From NCBI RefSeq assembly GCF_049116215.1, contig NZ_JAGDZB010000005.1, forward strand, positions 289,677 to 353,676: 64,000 bases of DNA, given 5' to 3'. A model generated the notes under the pieces. The model made no database searches. It had not been told where the DNA came from and saw nothing but the letters and a program-made list of their open reading frames with translations. This document shows, one piece after another, positions 43,591 through 52,246 of this stretch; within the stretch, counting starts at the first letter, position 1; every line of letters begins with the position of its first letter. The DNA is from Shimia sp049116215 (GTDB taxonomy: Bacteria > Pseudomonadota > Alphaproteobacteria > Rhodobacterales > Rhodobacteraceae). Position numbers and translations under genes: made by a program.

Positions 43591-44616
43591 TCAAGCGCCC
43601 CAGGTGTCGCTGAGACGGTAGCCTGTGGGCCAGGGATCGTCCGGGTCCAACATGTGTTGATGGATGCCGGTCACCCAGCCACGGCCGGAGATTTCCGGCA
43701 CGATTGCGGGGCGGTCGCCCACGGTTGTGCTTTCTACGATGCGACCAGAGAAGCGGGAACCAATGATGGACACCGCTTCGAAGGTTTCATTGGGTTTCAT
43801 CTGTCCTTTGGCAGCCATGAGCGCCATGCGGGCTGACACGGCCGTACCCGTGGGGGAGCGATCCACTTTGCCCGGTTGGATCGCGACGGCGGATTTGCCC
43901 GTGAGGCTGGTCTCTGTGCGAGAGAGGGGACCGCAGAACGCGCAGAAAGAGATGTGGTCCCAATCCGGATTTTCCGGATGAGTGAAACCAAGCTGGTCAT
44001 TGGCGGCATTGGTGATGGCGACGCCCAGGCGTGCGATGTCTTTGGCTTCATGTTCCACAATGTCAAAGCCGAGCGCCGCCGCGTCGACAACCACAAAACT
44101 GTCGCCGCCGTAGGCCGTGTCCACCGTGATCGTGCCGTGTCCCGGCACCTCAAGCTGCACGCCAATTTTGTCAGCAAAGCTGGGCAGGTTTTGCACAAAG
44201 ATGCGCTGTGCCTTGCCGTCTTTGCATTCGGCGCGGACTTTTACCAAACCGCCGGGGGCCTCCAGTGTCATATGGGTTTCTGGTTCCTGCATCGGGATGA
44301 TGCCGCCGTCCAGAAGCACGGTGGACACGCAAATCGAGTTGGAACCGGACATCGGGGGCGTGTCTTCGGGCTCCATAATGATCCAGGCGGCGTCGGCCTC
44401 CGGATGTTTGGGCGGCACCAGTAGGTTCACGTGGCGGAAGACACCGCCACGAGGTTCGTTCAATACAAAATTCCGCAGGGTTTGGTCTTTGGCTATGAAG
44501 CTGCGTTGCTCCCAAATGGTGTCGCCCGGTGGCGGGGTCACACCACCGACAATCACGTCACCCACTTCGCCTTCGGCATGGGCGGAGATCACGTGTATGG
44601 TTTTGCTGCTGCGCAT
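43591..44616 (-). CDS. trans-3-hydroxy-L-proline dehydratase (proline racemase superfamily)
   Basis: 341 residues. The proline-racemase fold has two active-site positions that are both Cys in racemases and epimerases. Here they are S90 in MSGSNSICV and T256 in DRSPTGTAV. Replacement of the second Cys by Thr is the mark of dehydratases in this superfamily, and the Ser/Thr pair matches what I recall of the alphaproteobacterial trans-3-hydroxyproline dehydratase. The product would be delta1-pyrroline-2-carboxylate. GAAGGA lies 7 bases before ATG 44616. Last gene of the nine-gene operon. Confidence 0.87.
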   Translation of the reverse strand: MRSSKTIHVISAHAEGEVGDVIVGGVTPPPGDTIWEQRSFIAKDQTLRNFVLNEPRGGVFRHVNLLVPPKHPEADAAWIIMEPEDTPPMSGSNSICVSTVLLDGGIIPMQEPETHMTLEAPGGLVKVRAECKDGKAQRIFVQNLPSFADKIGVQLEVPGHGTITVDTAYGGDSFVVVDAAALGFDIVEHEAKDIARLGVAITNAANDQLGFTHPENPDWDHISFCAFCGPLSRTETSLTGKSAVAIQPGKVDRSPTGTAVSARMALMAAKGQMKPNETFEAVSIIGSRFSGRIVESTTVGDRPAIVPEISGRGWVTGIHQHMLDPDDPWPTGYRLSDTWGA

Positions 44617-44627
44617 TATCTGGTCCT

Positions 44628-45731
44628 TCAGCGATATGTGGCGACGGGCTCGCCGAGAGCGTCAAACACAGGTGTGATGCCAAGGCCGCGCGTGTCCGGT
44701 GCGGTCATGCGGCCATTTTTGCGCTTCGGTGCGCCCTCGGCGATGGTGACTGTGCCGTAAGAGTTGAAGTCTGTCGCGGAGAAAGTGAATTCTGCAGGCG
44801 TCGATCGGGCCAAATGAGCAATGGCTGCGGTGGTGATGTCGCCGCCCCAGGTGTCCTCAATCGTCATAGGGATGCCATGCGCGACGCAGAGGTCCCGCAT
44901 CTGCCGGGCTTTAGTCAGACCGCCAACCTTGGAGATTTTGAGGTTGATGGCGTCCATAGCGTCCTCCGCGATGCCTTTCACAAGGGTGTTGGGCGTGTCT
45001 ATGACCTCGTCCATCACAAAGGGCAGAGAGGTGCGGCGGCGGATTGAGACGCTTTCCTCATAGGTCAGGCAGGGCTGTTCAATGTAAACGTCGAGATCGG
45101 ACACGGCGTTCACAACCCGGGCAGCTTCGTGGCGGGTCCAGCCGGTGTTGGCGTCGGCCACCAACTGATCGGATTTCTTCAGCACGGCGCGGGTGGCATG
45201 GATGCGGTCGATGTCGTCATTGGCGTCGCCGCCCACTTTGAGTTGGAATTTGGTATAGCCCTCGGCGGCGTAGCCTTCGATTTTCTTGGCCATGATGTCC
45301 GGGTCTTCCTGACTGATGGCGCGGTAGAGCACCACGTCGTCTTGTGCGGCGCCGCCCAGCAGGGTGTAGACCGGCAGCAGGGTGGCTTTGCCCAGCAAGT
45401 CCCAGCAGGCGATGTCGACAGGGGCCTTGGCGTAGGGGTGTCCGCGCAGGGCGGCGTCCATGGTGCGGTTGATCGCGCCGATGTTGAGCGGGTCCTGACC
45501 AATCAGGTGCGGGGCCAGCTCAGCAAGGCCGGCACGCACGCCCTTGGCAAAAGACGGCAGATAGGCAGAGCCAAGGGGGCAGCATTCGGCGTAGCCTTTG
45601 AGGCCTTCGTCCGTGAGGATTTCCAGCACGGTGCTGTCAAACACTTCGATGAAGTTGCCATTAGACCAGTTATAGCGGCCTTCTTTCAGAGGCAGGTCCA
45701 CTTGGTAGACGTTGAATCCGGTGATTTTCAT
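44628..45731 (-). CDS. cis-3-hydroxy-L-proline dehydratase (enolase superfamily)
   Basis: 367 residues from ATG 45731 (AGGAA upstream). Mandelate racemase/MLE-type enolase: metal ligands D193 (VADANTGW), E218 (YIEQP) and D241 (VMDEV); catalytic lysines K165 (FQLKVGG) and K265 (NLKISKVGG). The N-terminal capping domain contains NWSNGNFIEVFDST and ECCPLGSAYLPSFAKG. It closely resembles, from memory, the enolase-superfamily cis-3-hydroxyproline dehydratase of Roseibium/Labrenzia. Relatives epimerise hydroxyproline betaine, so that is the main alternative. Its place beside the trans-3 dehydratase supports the call. Confidence 0.8.
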   Translation of the reverse strand: MKITGFNVYQVDLPLKEGRYNWSNGNFIEVFDSTVLEILTDEGLKGYAECCPLGSAYLPSFAKGVRAGLAELAPHLIGQDPLNIGAINRTMDAALRGHPYAKAPVDIACWDLLGKATLLPVYTLLGGAAQDDVVLYRAISQEDPDIMAKKIEGYAAEGYTKFQLKVGGDANDDIDRIHATRAVLKKSDQLVADANTGWTRHEAARVVNAVSDLDVYIEQPCLTYEESVSIRRRTSLPFVMDEVIDTPNTLVKGIAEDAMDAINLKISKVGGLTKARQMRDLCVAHGIPMTIEDTWGGDITTAAIAHLARSTPAEFTFSATDFNSYGTVTIAEGAPKRKNGRMTAPDTRGLGITPVFDALGEPVATYR

Positions 45732-45744
45732 GAGCGCGTTCCTT

Positions 45745-46983
45745 TCAGAAACGGGTGGCCGCATAGGCGGTGAGAGGAATGGAGGGTGTGGCGTTGTCTA
45801 CGAGGTCCGCGATGAGTTCGGCGGTGCCAGCGGATTGGGTTAGGCCGAGGTGGCCGTGGCCAAAGGCGTAGAGGATGTTGCTGCTGCGGGCAGAGGGGCC
45901 AATGACGGGCAGGCTGTCCGGCATGGACGGGCGGAAACCCATCCATTGTTTGCCATCAGATGTGTTCAGACTAGGCATAAACTTGGCCGCTTTGTGCAAC
46001 AGCGTGTCGGCGCGTTTGTAGTTGGGTTTGCGTTTTAGGCCGCCCAGTTCCACAGCACCGCCGACGCGCACACCGCCGTTGATCTTGGTCACTACAAACC
46101 CGTGGCCACCAAAGGTCAGGTGGGTGCGCAGGGTGAAAGCACCAGCAGGGAGCGTGGTGTTGTAGCCGCGCTCGGTTTCCAGCGGGATCTTGTCGCCCAC
46201 GGTTTGGGCGAGGTGGTGTGACCATGCTCCAGCAGCGACAACCACTTTGGATGCGGTGATGGGGCCGTTTTCAGTATGCACAACGGCGGTGCTTTCATGG
46301 CATTTCAGCGCGTGAATGTTTGCGGGGTCAATGCGTCCGCCGAGGCTGAGAAACGTGTCAGCGAGGTGCTGTGTCCAGGCTTGAGGATCGACTGTGTTCA
46401 TCCAGCCGGGGGTGAACACCGCATGGGTGAACCTAGGATCGAGGCCGGGTTGGATCTCTGCGATGGCGTCCGGGCTTTCGAGCATTTGAAAGTCGATGCC
46501 GTGCGCGCGGCGCAGCTCCCAGCCGGGCAGGCTGGCGCGAAATTCTCTGTCGCCCTCATAGAGTTGCAACTGGCCTTCGCGTTGCATCATGTCTTCGCCG
46601 TTTGTGGCAGTGATTTGACGCTCCAGAGCAGCGCGGGAATGGGTCATCAACCGGGTTTGGGCATCCACCGCGGCGGTGTAGCGGTCTTGCCAGCTGGCAC
46701 GCCAAAAGCGGAGCATCCAAGGGGCGATTTTCAGGGCGTAGGCCGGCGGGATCGACAGGGGGCCAAGTGGATCAAGTAGCCATTTGGGGGCTTTGCGCAT
46801 GATGCCGGGGGTCGCCAAAGGCTCGATGTCGGTGAAGGCAAAGGCGCCAGCATTGCCGCTGGAGGCTTCGGTTGCGATGCCTGCGCGATCCAACACGCGG
46901 ACCTGATGGCCGCGGCGTTGCAATTCCAGTGCGGTGGAGATGCCGATGATGCCGGCGCCAATGACGATGATGTCGTTTGTCAT
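45745..46983 (-). CDS. FAD-dependent D-hydroxyproline oxidase/dehydrogenase (DAO family)
   Basis: 412 residues. The N-terminal FAD motif is IIVIGAGIIGISTALELQRRG; ATRF ends the protein after the family's C-terminal FAD-contacting block SMPDSLPVIGPS...GHGHLGLTQSAGTAEL. It resembles D-amino-acid dehydrogenases and would oxidise cis-4-hydroxy-D-proline, made by the adjacent epimerase, to pyrroline-4-hydroxy-2-carboxylate. The start codon lies inside a candidate RNA hairpin (see findings). Single-subunit form; no separate oxidase subunits are present. Confidence 0.87.
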   Translation of the reverse strand: MTNDIIVIGAGIIGISTALELQRRGHQVRVLDRAGIATEASSGNAGAFAFTDIEPLATPGIMRKAPKWLLDPLGPLSIPPAYALKIAPWMLRFWRASWQDRYTAAVDAQTRLMTHSRAALERQITATNGEDMMQREGQLQLYEGDREFRASLPGWELRRAHGIDFQMLESPDAIAEIQPGLDPRFTHAVFTPGWMNTVDPQAWTQHLADTFLSLGGRIDPANIHALKCHESTAVVHTENGPITASKVVVAAGAWSHHLAQTVGDKIPLETERGYNTTLPAGAFTLRTHLTFGGHGFVVTKINGGVRVGGAVELGGLKRKPNYKRADTLLHKAAKFMPSLNTSDGKQWMGFRPSMPDSLPVIGPSARSSNILYAFGHGHLGLTQSAGTAELIADLVDNATPSIPLTAYAATRF

Positions 46984-47043
46984 GCCTGTGACCTGTCGTG
47001 AGAGGGAGGAACCGGACAGGCATGGGGAGGGATGTCTGTCCGG
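46981..47043 (-). other. two mutually exclusive RNA hairpins before the oxidase start codon
   Basis: In the transcript, CCGGACAG can pair with CTGTCCGG (47043-47036 with 47019-47012). Alternatively CATGCCTGT can pair with ACAGGCATG (47024-47016 with 46989-46981), which includes the oxidase ATG. The two pairings share CTGT and exclude each other. Confidence 0.4.
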
Positions 47044-47049
47044 AAGGCG

Positions 47050-47982
47050 CTAATGCGCGATGCCGTGTTTGAACGGGTCTTCGGTTTCAAACAGGATGGT
47101 GCTTTGCGCGGTGACAAAGGCCTGTCCTGTGATGGAGGGGATCACGCCGCCGTTGGCTCCGGTTTGGTAAGACAAGGTGTAGGGGCTGCCAATCACGCTG
47201 TGCTGCACGATCTTTTCCCCCGGTACCAAGCGGTTGTCCGCAGCCAAACAGGCCAGACGAGCGGAGCTGCCCGTGCCACACGGCGAGCGGTCATAGGTGT
47301 CGTCCGGGCAGAGCACGAAGTTGCGGCTGTGCACGCCTTTCTCCGGCGCTTCGCCTTGAAAGATCACGTGGTCGATTGGCTCTCCGTTCTCCCCGCCTGC
47401 ACCGGCTGCGATGGCAGCTTCCCGAATGGCGATGCCCATGTCGGTTAGGGCGCGAATGTTGCCGATGTTCACAGGCAGCGGGCTGGGATCGAGAATGAAG
47501 AACCAGTTGCCGCCATAGGCCACGTCTCCGGTGACAGCGCCATAACCGGGCACATCCAATTGCACCCGTTTTTGTACGCGACGGCTTTCGACGTTACGCA
47601 CGGTCACTGTGTTGGCGTCACTCAGCTCCACCTCCACTACACCTGCCGGGGTTTCGATGCGATGCACACCGGGGGTGATGCGGCCCAGATGGGCCAGAGT
47701 CACGGTGAGGCCAATTGTGCCATGGCCACACATGCCAAGCACGGCGCCCATGTCAAAATAGATCACACCGGCCACACAGGTGGGGTCCATCGGTTCCACC
47801 AGAAGCGCACCGACCATGGCGGGTTGGCCGCGCGGCTCGCGCATGACAGAGAGATAGAATTCCTCATGCTCGGTGGCGAGGCGCTGGGCGCGCTCCGCAA
47901 GGGAGCCGGTCCCCAGATCCGGCCCCCCGTCTAGGATCACCCGTGTGGGCTCTCCCCCTGTATGGCTGTCGATCACATGCAT
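47050..47982 (-). CDS. 4-hydroxyproline 2-epimerase
   Basis: 310 residues, proline racemase superfamily, with both catalytic cysteines: C85 in MCGHGTIG and C235 in DRSPCGTGSS. The Cys/Cys pair indicates racemase or epimerase chemistry: trans-4-hydroxy-L-proline to cis-4-hydroxy-D-proline. Its 5' end overlaps the deaminase gene by 10 bases. With the trans-3 dehydratase at 43591-44616 it makes a pair of superfamily paralogs with different chemistry in one operon. Confidence 0.92.
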   Translation of the reverse strand: MHVIDSHTGGEPTRVILDGGPDLGTGSLAERAQRLATEHEEFYLSVMREPRGQPAMVGALLVEPMDPTCVAGVIYFDMGAVLGMCGHGTIGLTVTLAHLGRITPGVHRIETPAGVVEVELSDANTVTVRNVESRRVQKRVQLDVPGYGAVTGDVAYGGNWFFILDPSPLPVNIGNIRALTDMGIAIREAAIAAGAGGENGEPIDHVIFQGEAPEKGVHSRNFVLCPDDTYDRSPCGTGSSARLACLAADNRLVPGEKIVQHSVIGSPYTLSYQTGANGGVIPSITGQAFVTAQSTILFETEDPFKHGIAH

Positions 47983-48932
47983 TCAGCGATGACTCCGCCT
48001 TGCTTGGACCAATCGGCAAACCACGTTTGGAACAGGCTGTATTGCTGCTCACAGTAGTTGCGCTGGGCATCGCTCAGAACGTCAGTTTCGTTGAAGTGAA
48101 GGCGGTATTCTTCCTCGCCGTTCAGGACCAGCAGGTATTTGTAGTAGAGAACCAAATCGGTGCCTTCATCAAAGCTCGCCAGAACGCCGAAGGCTTCTTC
48201 GAGTTCTTGCGCGCGTTTGCGGGCTTCGGCGTGACCGGCGGCAGCTTTTTGAGACAGAGCAGCCAGCAACAGCGCTTCTTTGGGCAGGGCGGTGCCGATG
48301 CCGGTGATCGAGCCGGTGGCACCGCAGTTGACAAAGCCATGGTACACTTCGGTGTCCACGCCCACCATCAGGGTGACCTGATCGTCTTGCGAAGTGATGT
48401 GCTCTGCGGCGTAACGCAGATCATCTTTTCCGCCGAACTCTTTGAAGCCAATCAAGTTTTTGTGCTCTGCGCGCAGAGCAAAGAACAGGTCGGCCTTGGT
48501 GGCGAAACCGTAAACTGGGCTGTTGTAGATGATGGCAGGTACGTCTGGCGCGGCCTCAAGGATGGCTTTGAAGTGGTTCTTCTGTGCCGCCATGGAGGAG
48601 CCACGGGACAACACGCGCGGGATGACCATCAGGCCAACGGCGCCAACTTTTTGCGCGTGGGCGGCATGGGCAACAGCGGATTTTGAGTTGATGGCGCCGG
48701 TTCCAACAACCACCGGGATTCCAGCTTCAACCAGACGTTCCACGCCGGTCATACGCTCTGCGTCAGTCAGCAGGGGCCAGTCGCCCATGGAGCCACAATA
48801 GACAACAGCGGACATGCCTGCTGCGATCATGTCGTGGCCTTTTTTGACAAGCGCGTCGTAGTCCGGCGTGCGGTCAGCTTTGCACGGGGTCATGAGGGCG
48901 GGCATGGTGCCGGAGAAGATGTTTTTGGTCAT
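47973..48932 (-). CDS. delta1-pyrroline-4-hydroxy-2-carboxylate deaminase (DHDPS family)
   Basis: 319 residues, class I aldolase (DapA/NAL) fold. The Schiff-base lysine is K164 in LIGFKEFGG and the conserved Tyr is Y136 in AIIYNSPVYG. GSMGDWPLLT replaces the usual GTTGE phosphate-like loop. In hydroxyproline loci this family member converts pyrroline-4-hydroxy-2-carboxylate to 2,5-dioxopentanoate and ammonia, feeding the semialdehyde dehydrogenase. Position in the operon, between transporter ATPase and epimerase, supports this over dihydrodipicolinate synthase. Confidence 0.88.
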   Translation of the reverse strand: MTKNIFSGTMPALMTPCKADRTPDYDALVKKGHDMIAAGMSAVVYCGSMGDWPLLTDAERMTGVERLVEAGIPVVVGTGAINSKSAVAHAAHAQKVGAVGLMVIPRVLSRGSSMAAQKNHFKAILEAAPDVPAIIYNSPVYGFATKADLFFALRAEHKNLIGFKEFGGKDDLRYAAEHITSQDDQVTLMVGVDTEVYHGFVNCGATGSITGIGTALPKEALLLAALSQKAAAGHAEARKRAQELEEAFGVLASFDEGTDLVLYYKYLLVLNGEEEYRLHFNETDVLSDAQRNYCEQQYSLFQTWFADWSKQGGVIAECM

Positions 48933-48963
48933 AGCTTGAGCCTTTTTGGTCTTGCGTGCAGGG

Positions 48964-49686
48964 TTAGCGCACGTTGGCGAGGAATTTTTGGGTGTGTTCT
49001 GATTGCGGGGTGCCGAAGATCTGCTCCGGTGGGCCGATCTCTTCCATGACGCCCTGATGGAAGAAGGCGACGCGGTCGCTCACGTCGCGGGCAAAACCCA
49101 TTTCGTGGGTGACGCAGATCATGGTCATGCCTTCTTCGGCCAGCATGCGCATGGTTTCGAGCACCTCGCCCACCAGCTCCGGGTCAAGCGCGGAGGTGGC
49201 CTCATCAAAGAGCATGTATTCGGGCTCCATCGCGAGGGCGCGGGCGATGGCCAGACGTTGCTGTTGCCCGCCGGAGAGCGCTGACGGATAGACGTCGAGC
49301 TTTTCGCCCAGGCCCACGTGCTTGAGCTGTTGCGCGGCAATCTCGCGGGCGTCGGCCTTGGATTTGCCTTTCACAATCTTGGGCGCGAGGGCGACGTTTT
49401 CCAACGCGGTCAGGTGTGGGAAGCTGTTCCATTGTTGAAACACCATGCCCAACTGCTGGCGCAGTTTGTTGATGTCGGTGCCCTTGGCGTGCACATCGGT
49501 GCCGTCGACCACCACTTTGCCCTGCTGCACCGGTTCCAAACCGTTGATGCAGTAGAGCAGGGTGGATTTGCCCGAACCCGATGCGCCGATGACGGAGAGT
49601 ACTTCGCCTTTCTCGACGTTCAGGTTGATGCCTTTGAGCACGTGCAGAGAGCCAAAGTATTTGTGCAGGTCATGAATTTCGATCAT
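48964..49686 (-). CDS. amino-acid ABC transporter ATP-binding protein (GlnQ/HisP type)
   Basis: 240 residues from ATG 49686, overlapping the permease stop (ATGA); a GTG at 49695 is rejected. Walker A GASGSGKS, Q-loop MVFQQWNSFPHLT, signature LSGGQQQRLAIARAL, Walker B YMLFDEATSALDPE and switch His (CVTHEMGF) are intact. It energises polar amino-acid uptake with the following permeases and binding protein, presumably for hydroxyproline isomers. Confidence 0.93.
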   Translation of the reverse strand: MIEIHDLHKYFGSLHVLKGINLNVEKGEVLSVIGASGSGKSTLLYCINGLEPVQQGKVVVDGTDVHAKGTDINKLRQQLGMVFQQWNSFPHLTALENVALAPKIVKGKSKADAREIAAQQLKHVGLGEKLDVYPSALSGGQQQRLAIARALAMEPEYMLFDEATSALDPELVGEVLETMRMLAEEGMTMICVTHEMGFARDVSDRVAFFHQGVMEEIGPPEQIFGTPQSEHTQKFLANVR

Positions 49687-50345
49687 TGGGCCCACTTTCT
49701 TTCAAGCGACGCGGCGTAGCGCGAAATTGGGTAGCTGAGCGCGAAGTAAAAGGCGCCAGCAATTGTGAGGATGAGGAAGGGTTCCTGTGTCCGGGTGATC
49801 AGGATCTGGCTGGCTTTGAGCAGCTCGACGTATCCAAGCACCGAGACCAGCGCGCTGTCTTTCATCACGCCAAGCGCGACACCAACCCAAGCCGGGAATA
49901 CGGCGCGGCCACCGATGGGCAGCACCACGTAGCGCAAGTCTTGCCAGTAACTCATGCCCAGGCTGCGCGCTGCGCGGCGCATGGGCGGTTCCACCGCTTC
50001 AATCCCGCCACGGGCGACATTGGCCACAAGGGAGGCGGTGTAGATCGTGAGGATTACCACGCCGGAGGCGAAGGGATCGAGGTTGAGGCCAACGATCGGT
50101 GCGAAGTTATAAAACAGCACCAGTTGGATGATCAGAGGCACGGAGCGGAAGACGTCCAAAATCGGGGCAACAGTCAGGGCGGCGGCCCATTTGCCTTCGT
50201 ACAAGATCCAGCCAAAGATCACGCCCAGCACGGTGCCGATGGAGATCGACAGGATCGAAATCCACATGGTGCGCAGGGCGGCTTCACCGAGAAACAGGAG
50301 GTCTTTGGGAGCAAAGCCGCTGAAAAAGCTAATAGTCGGTTCCAT
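49683..50345 (-). CDS. amino-acid ABC transporter permease 1
   Basis: 220 residues, HisM/GlnP type. Membrane helices and the EAA-like loop AVEPPMRRAARSLGMSYWQDLRYVVLPIG are clear. It forms a heterodimer with the neighbouring permease, typical of polar amino-acid importers. Located 10 bases from the other permease and overlapping the ATPase start. Confidence 0.91.
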   Translation of the reverse strand: MEPTISFFSGFAPKDLLFLGEAALRTMWISILSISIGTVLGVIFGWILYEGKWAAALTVAPILDVFRSVPLIIQLVLFYNFAPIVGLNLDPFASGVVILTIYTASLVANVARGGIEAVEPPMRRAARSLGMSYWQDLRYVVLPIGGRAVFPAWVGVALGVMKDSALVSVLGYVELLKASQILITRTQEPFLILTIAGAFYFALSYPISRYAASLERKWAQ

Positions 50346-50355
50346 TGGGCGCTCC

Positions 50356-51018
50356 TCAATACCGGAAGAGCCGGGTCGCCAAGAGGCGGGAGGCTCCGAG
50401 GATGAGTTTCACGATCACGTAGTAGATGACCGCGGTGACGGCGAAGTATTCGAAGATCCGGAAGGTGCGGGAGGCAAAGAACTGTGTCTCACCGGAGAGT
50501 TCGCGAAAGCCTACCAACATGCCGAGTGAGGACATGAGCACGGCCCAGACCATCTGATTGGTGATCGGGTGATAGACAATGCGAAACACCTGGGGGATTA
50601 CGATGCGGGTGTAGGCCTGCCATGCGTTCATGCCGAGGCTGCGCGAGGCGCGGATTTGGGTGTCTGGAATAGCTTGAAATCCGCCACGGAAGTTTTCCGC
50701 AAGATAGCCCGCGCAGTTGAAAGTCAGGCCCATCAACACAATCATGTAAGGCGACAGGTGCAGGCCAAAGGAGCCAAGACCAAAGCCAAAGAAGAAGAGT
50801 TGAAACAGGGCGGGGGTGTTGCGGGCCAGTTCGACCCAGGTGGAGGCCAGCCACAAGAGTGGACCTCGCATGTGCAGGCGGATCAAAGCGAGGCAGAGGC
50901 CGATGACGATGCCAAGGATCATGGCCAGCACTGCCACCTGCAACGTCAGCAACGCCGCCTCGAGCAGGTCAGGCAGGCTTTTCATCACCGGTCGCCAATG
51001 GAAGTTGTAATCAAACAT
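50356..51018 (-). CDS. amino-acid ABC transporter permease 2
   Basis: 220 residues, same family as its neighbour, with the loop AIPDTQIRASRSLGMNAWQAYTRIVIPQ. The N-terminus carries the HisM-type topology signature (LLEAALLTLQVAVLAMILGIVIG). GGAG lies before ATG 51018. The two permeases are equal in length but divergent in sequence. Confidence 0.91.
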   Translation of the reverse strand: MFDYNFHWRPVMKSLPDLLEAALLTLQVAVLAMILGIVIGLCLALIRLHMRGPLLWLASTWVELARNTPALFQLFFFGFGLGSFGLHLSPYMIVLMGLTFNCAGYLAENFRGGFQAIPDTQIRASRSLGMNAWQAYTRIVIPQVFRIVYHPITNQMVWAVLMSSLGMLVGFRELSGETQFFASRTFRIFEYFAVTAVIYYVIVKLILGASRLLATRLFRY

Positions 51019-51034
51019 GAGGAGTGTTCCCGTG

Positions 51035-51064
51035 GCCCCTGTCCAGATTTGGCAGGACAGGGGC
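51035..51064 (-). other. intercistronic stem-loop after binding-protein gene
   Basis: A perfect 10-bp stem (GCCCCTGTCC with GGACAGGGGC), 10-base loop, without a T-run, lies between the binding-protein stop and the permease start. It is probably an mRNA-stabilising hairpin. Confidence 0.6.
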
Positions 51065-51084
51065 GGGTTTTAGGGAGTGGTGGA

Positions 51085-51885
51085 TCAGTACATCACGCCG
51101 GGGATACGCAGCTCAGGAGCTTCGCCGCCGACATATTTGCCCCACAGTTCGCTGTAGCGACCCGAGCGCACTTGGTGCGTCACAAAGAGGTTGAGGTAGT
51201 TCAGCCAGGTTACGTCTTCGCGTTTGCCCACAACGGACGTGTAGTCGGTGGTCCAAGGCATGCGTGGGCCAGCAACAATGGTGTCGTACTGTTGTGTGAT
51301 TGGCAGAACAGCGGTGTTGGTGGTGATGCCGATGTCGGCTTTGCCTTGTGCCACAGCCAGGAAGACTTCGTTTTCGGACTGATAGCCTTGATAGTTGCCT
51401 TCTTCGCCCCATTCCGCAGCGATTTTCAGCCATTCTTGCTCCGGCACGGTGCCGATGGCAGCGGCGACGCGTTTGCCACGGATGTCGTCAAAGCTTTCGA
51501 TACCGCTGTCCGCGTTCACCACGCCTTGGGCGTAGTAGATTGCGTAAGGGATGGTGAAGCCGACGGTGCGGGCGCGGGCGAGGCTGTCAGAGGTTGCGCC
51601 AAAAACAACGTCGGCGCGGCCGGTGACGATCACTGGCAGACGCTCTGCCCAGGTGACCGGCAGCACTTCGGCTTCCACTTCCAACGCTGCGGCGAGGTCG
51701 TTGCAGTAGTCGACGTCAAAGCCGGCAGGTTCATTGTTGGCATCACGGTAGCCGATTGGCGGGAAATCGAGCACCACGCCACAGCTCAGAGTGCCGCGAT
51801 CAACGACGTCATCAAGAGTATCCGCTTTGGCCGGGATGGCGGCGAAGGTGGTGAGTGCCGCGATGGCAGCGAGTTTTTTAAGCAT
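51085..51885 (-). CDS. amino-acid ABC transporter substrate-binding protein
   Basis: 266 residues from ATG 51885 with GGGAGGA upstream. Signal peptide MLKKLAAIAALTTFAAIPAKA. SBP family 3 signatures: DRGTLSCGVVLDFPPIGYRD, GFDVDYCNDLAAAL and ADVVFGATSDSLARARTVGFTIPY. It binds an amino acid or derivative in the periplasm; the operon points to hydroxyproline isomers or related imino acids. First gene of the nine-gene operon, controlled by operator site d. Confidence 0.92.
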   Translation of the reverse strand: MLKKLAAIAALTTFAAIPAKADTLDDVVDRGTLSCGVVLDFPPIGYRDANNEPAGFDVDYCNDLAAALEVEAEVLPVTWAERLPVIVTGRADVVFGATSDSLARARTVGFTIPYAIYYAQGVVNADSGIESFDDIRGKRVAAAIGTVPEQEWLKIAAEWGEEGNYQGYQSENEVFLAVAQGKADIGITTNTAVLPITQQYDTIVAGPRMPWTTDYTSVVGKREDVTWLNYLNLFVTHQVRSGRYSELWGKYVGGEAPELRIPGVMY

Positions 51886-51925
51886 AGGGTCCTCCCAAAA
51901 GTTGGTGGACCGAGTGCTAGGGCAA

Positions 51926-51944
51926 ATTGGATACAAAATCCAAT
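51926..51944. promoter_or_regulatory. GntR operator site d (nine-gene operon promoter)
   Basis: ATTGGAT-ACAAA-ATCCAAT, a perfect 7-bp inverted repeat with a 5-base spacer, containing TTGGATACAA at 51927-51936; 41 bases upstream of the binding-protein start. Confidence 0.68.
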
Positions 51945-52186
51945 ATAAAATTTACAAGAGAGCGAATGAAGCGCGATAGATTGGAAAGAGGTTGGGTTTA
52001 AGCTTTTGAAAAGGATAAATATTTTATTGGTGGTGTGGGCTGAAGTTTTCACGTCTTGGGGAACCATGGACGTCCGTGAAGAGGGGGAGAAGTGGACCAA
52101 ACCCGCAGTTAGAAGCTGCGTGCTGAGCGATTCCTTGGACCGTCGCGTCGGCTTGCTTATGGTGATTGTGCCTGGTGACGATATGG

Positions 52187-52201
52187 GGATATTGTATCCA
52201 A
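52187..52201. promoter_or_regulatory. GntR operator site e (peptidase promoter)
   Basis: GGATATTGTATCC at 52187-52199 is identical to the site-a palindrome; the TTGTATCCAA core spans 52192-52201, 45 bases upstream of ATG 52247. Confidence 0.65.
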
Positions 52202-52246
52202 AAAATTCACGCATGGCGTTGAAACGAGAGTTTTCAGGAGATCAAA

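Larger units (their letters stand above)
51886..52246. other. divergent promoter region with operator sites
   Basis: 361 bases between the transporter operon and the peptidase gene, relatively AT-rich near 51940-52030. It holds operator sites d and e. A short plus-strand frame from 52006 (about 118 codons) is not credible because it overlaps the peptidase gene and has no ribosome site. Confidence 0.5.

Noticed and set aside
50569..51948. 459-codon plus-strand frame opposite the permease and binding-protein genes
   Set aside because: It runs antisense through two clear transporter genes and has no motif of its own.
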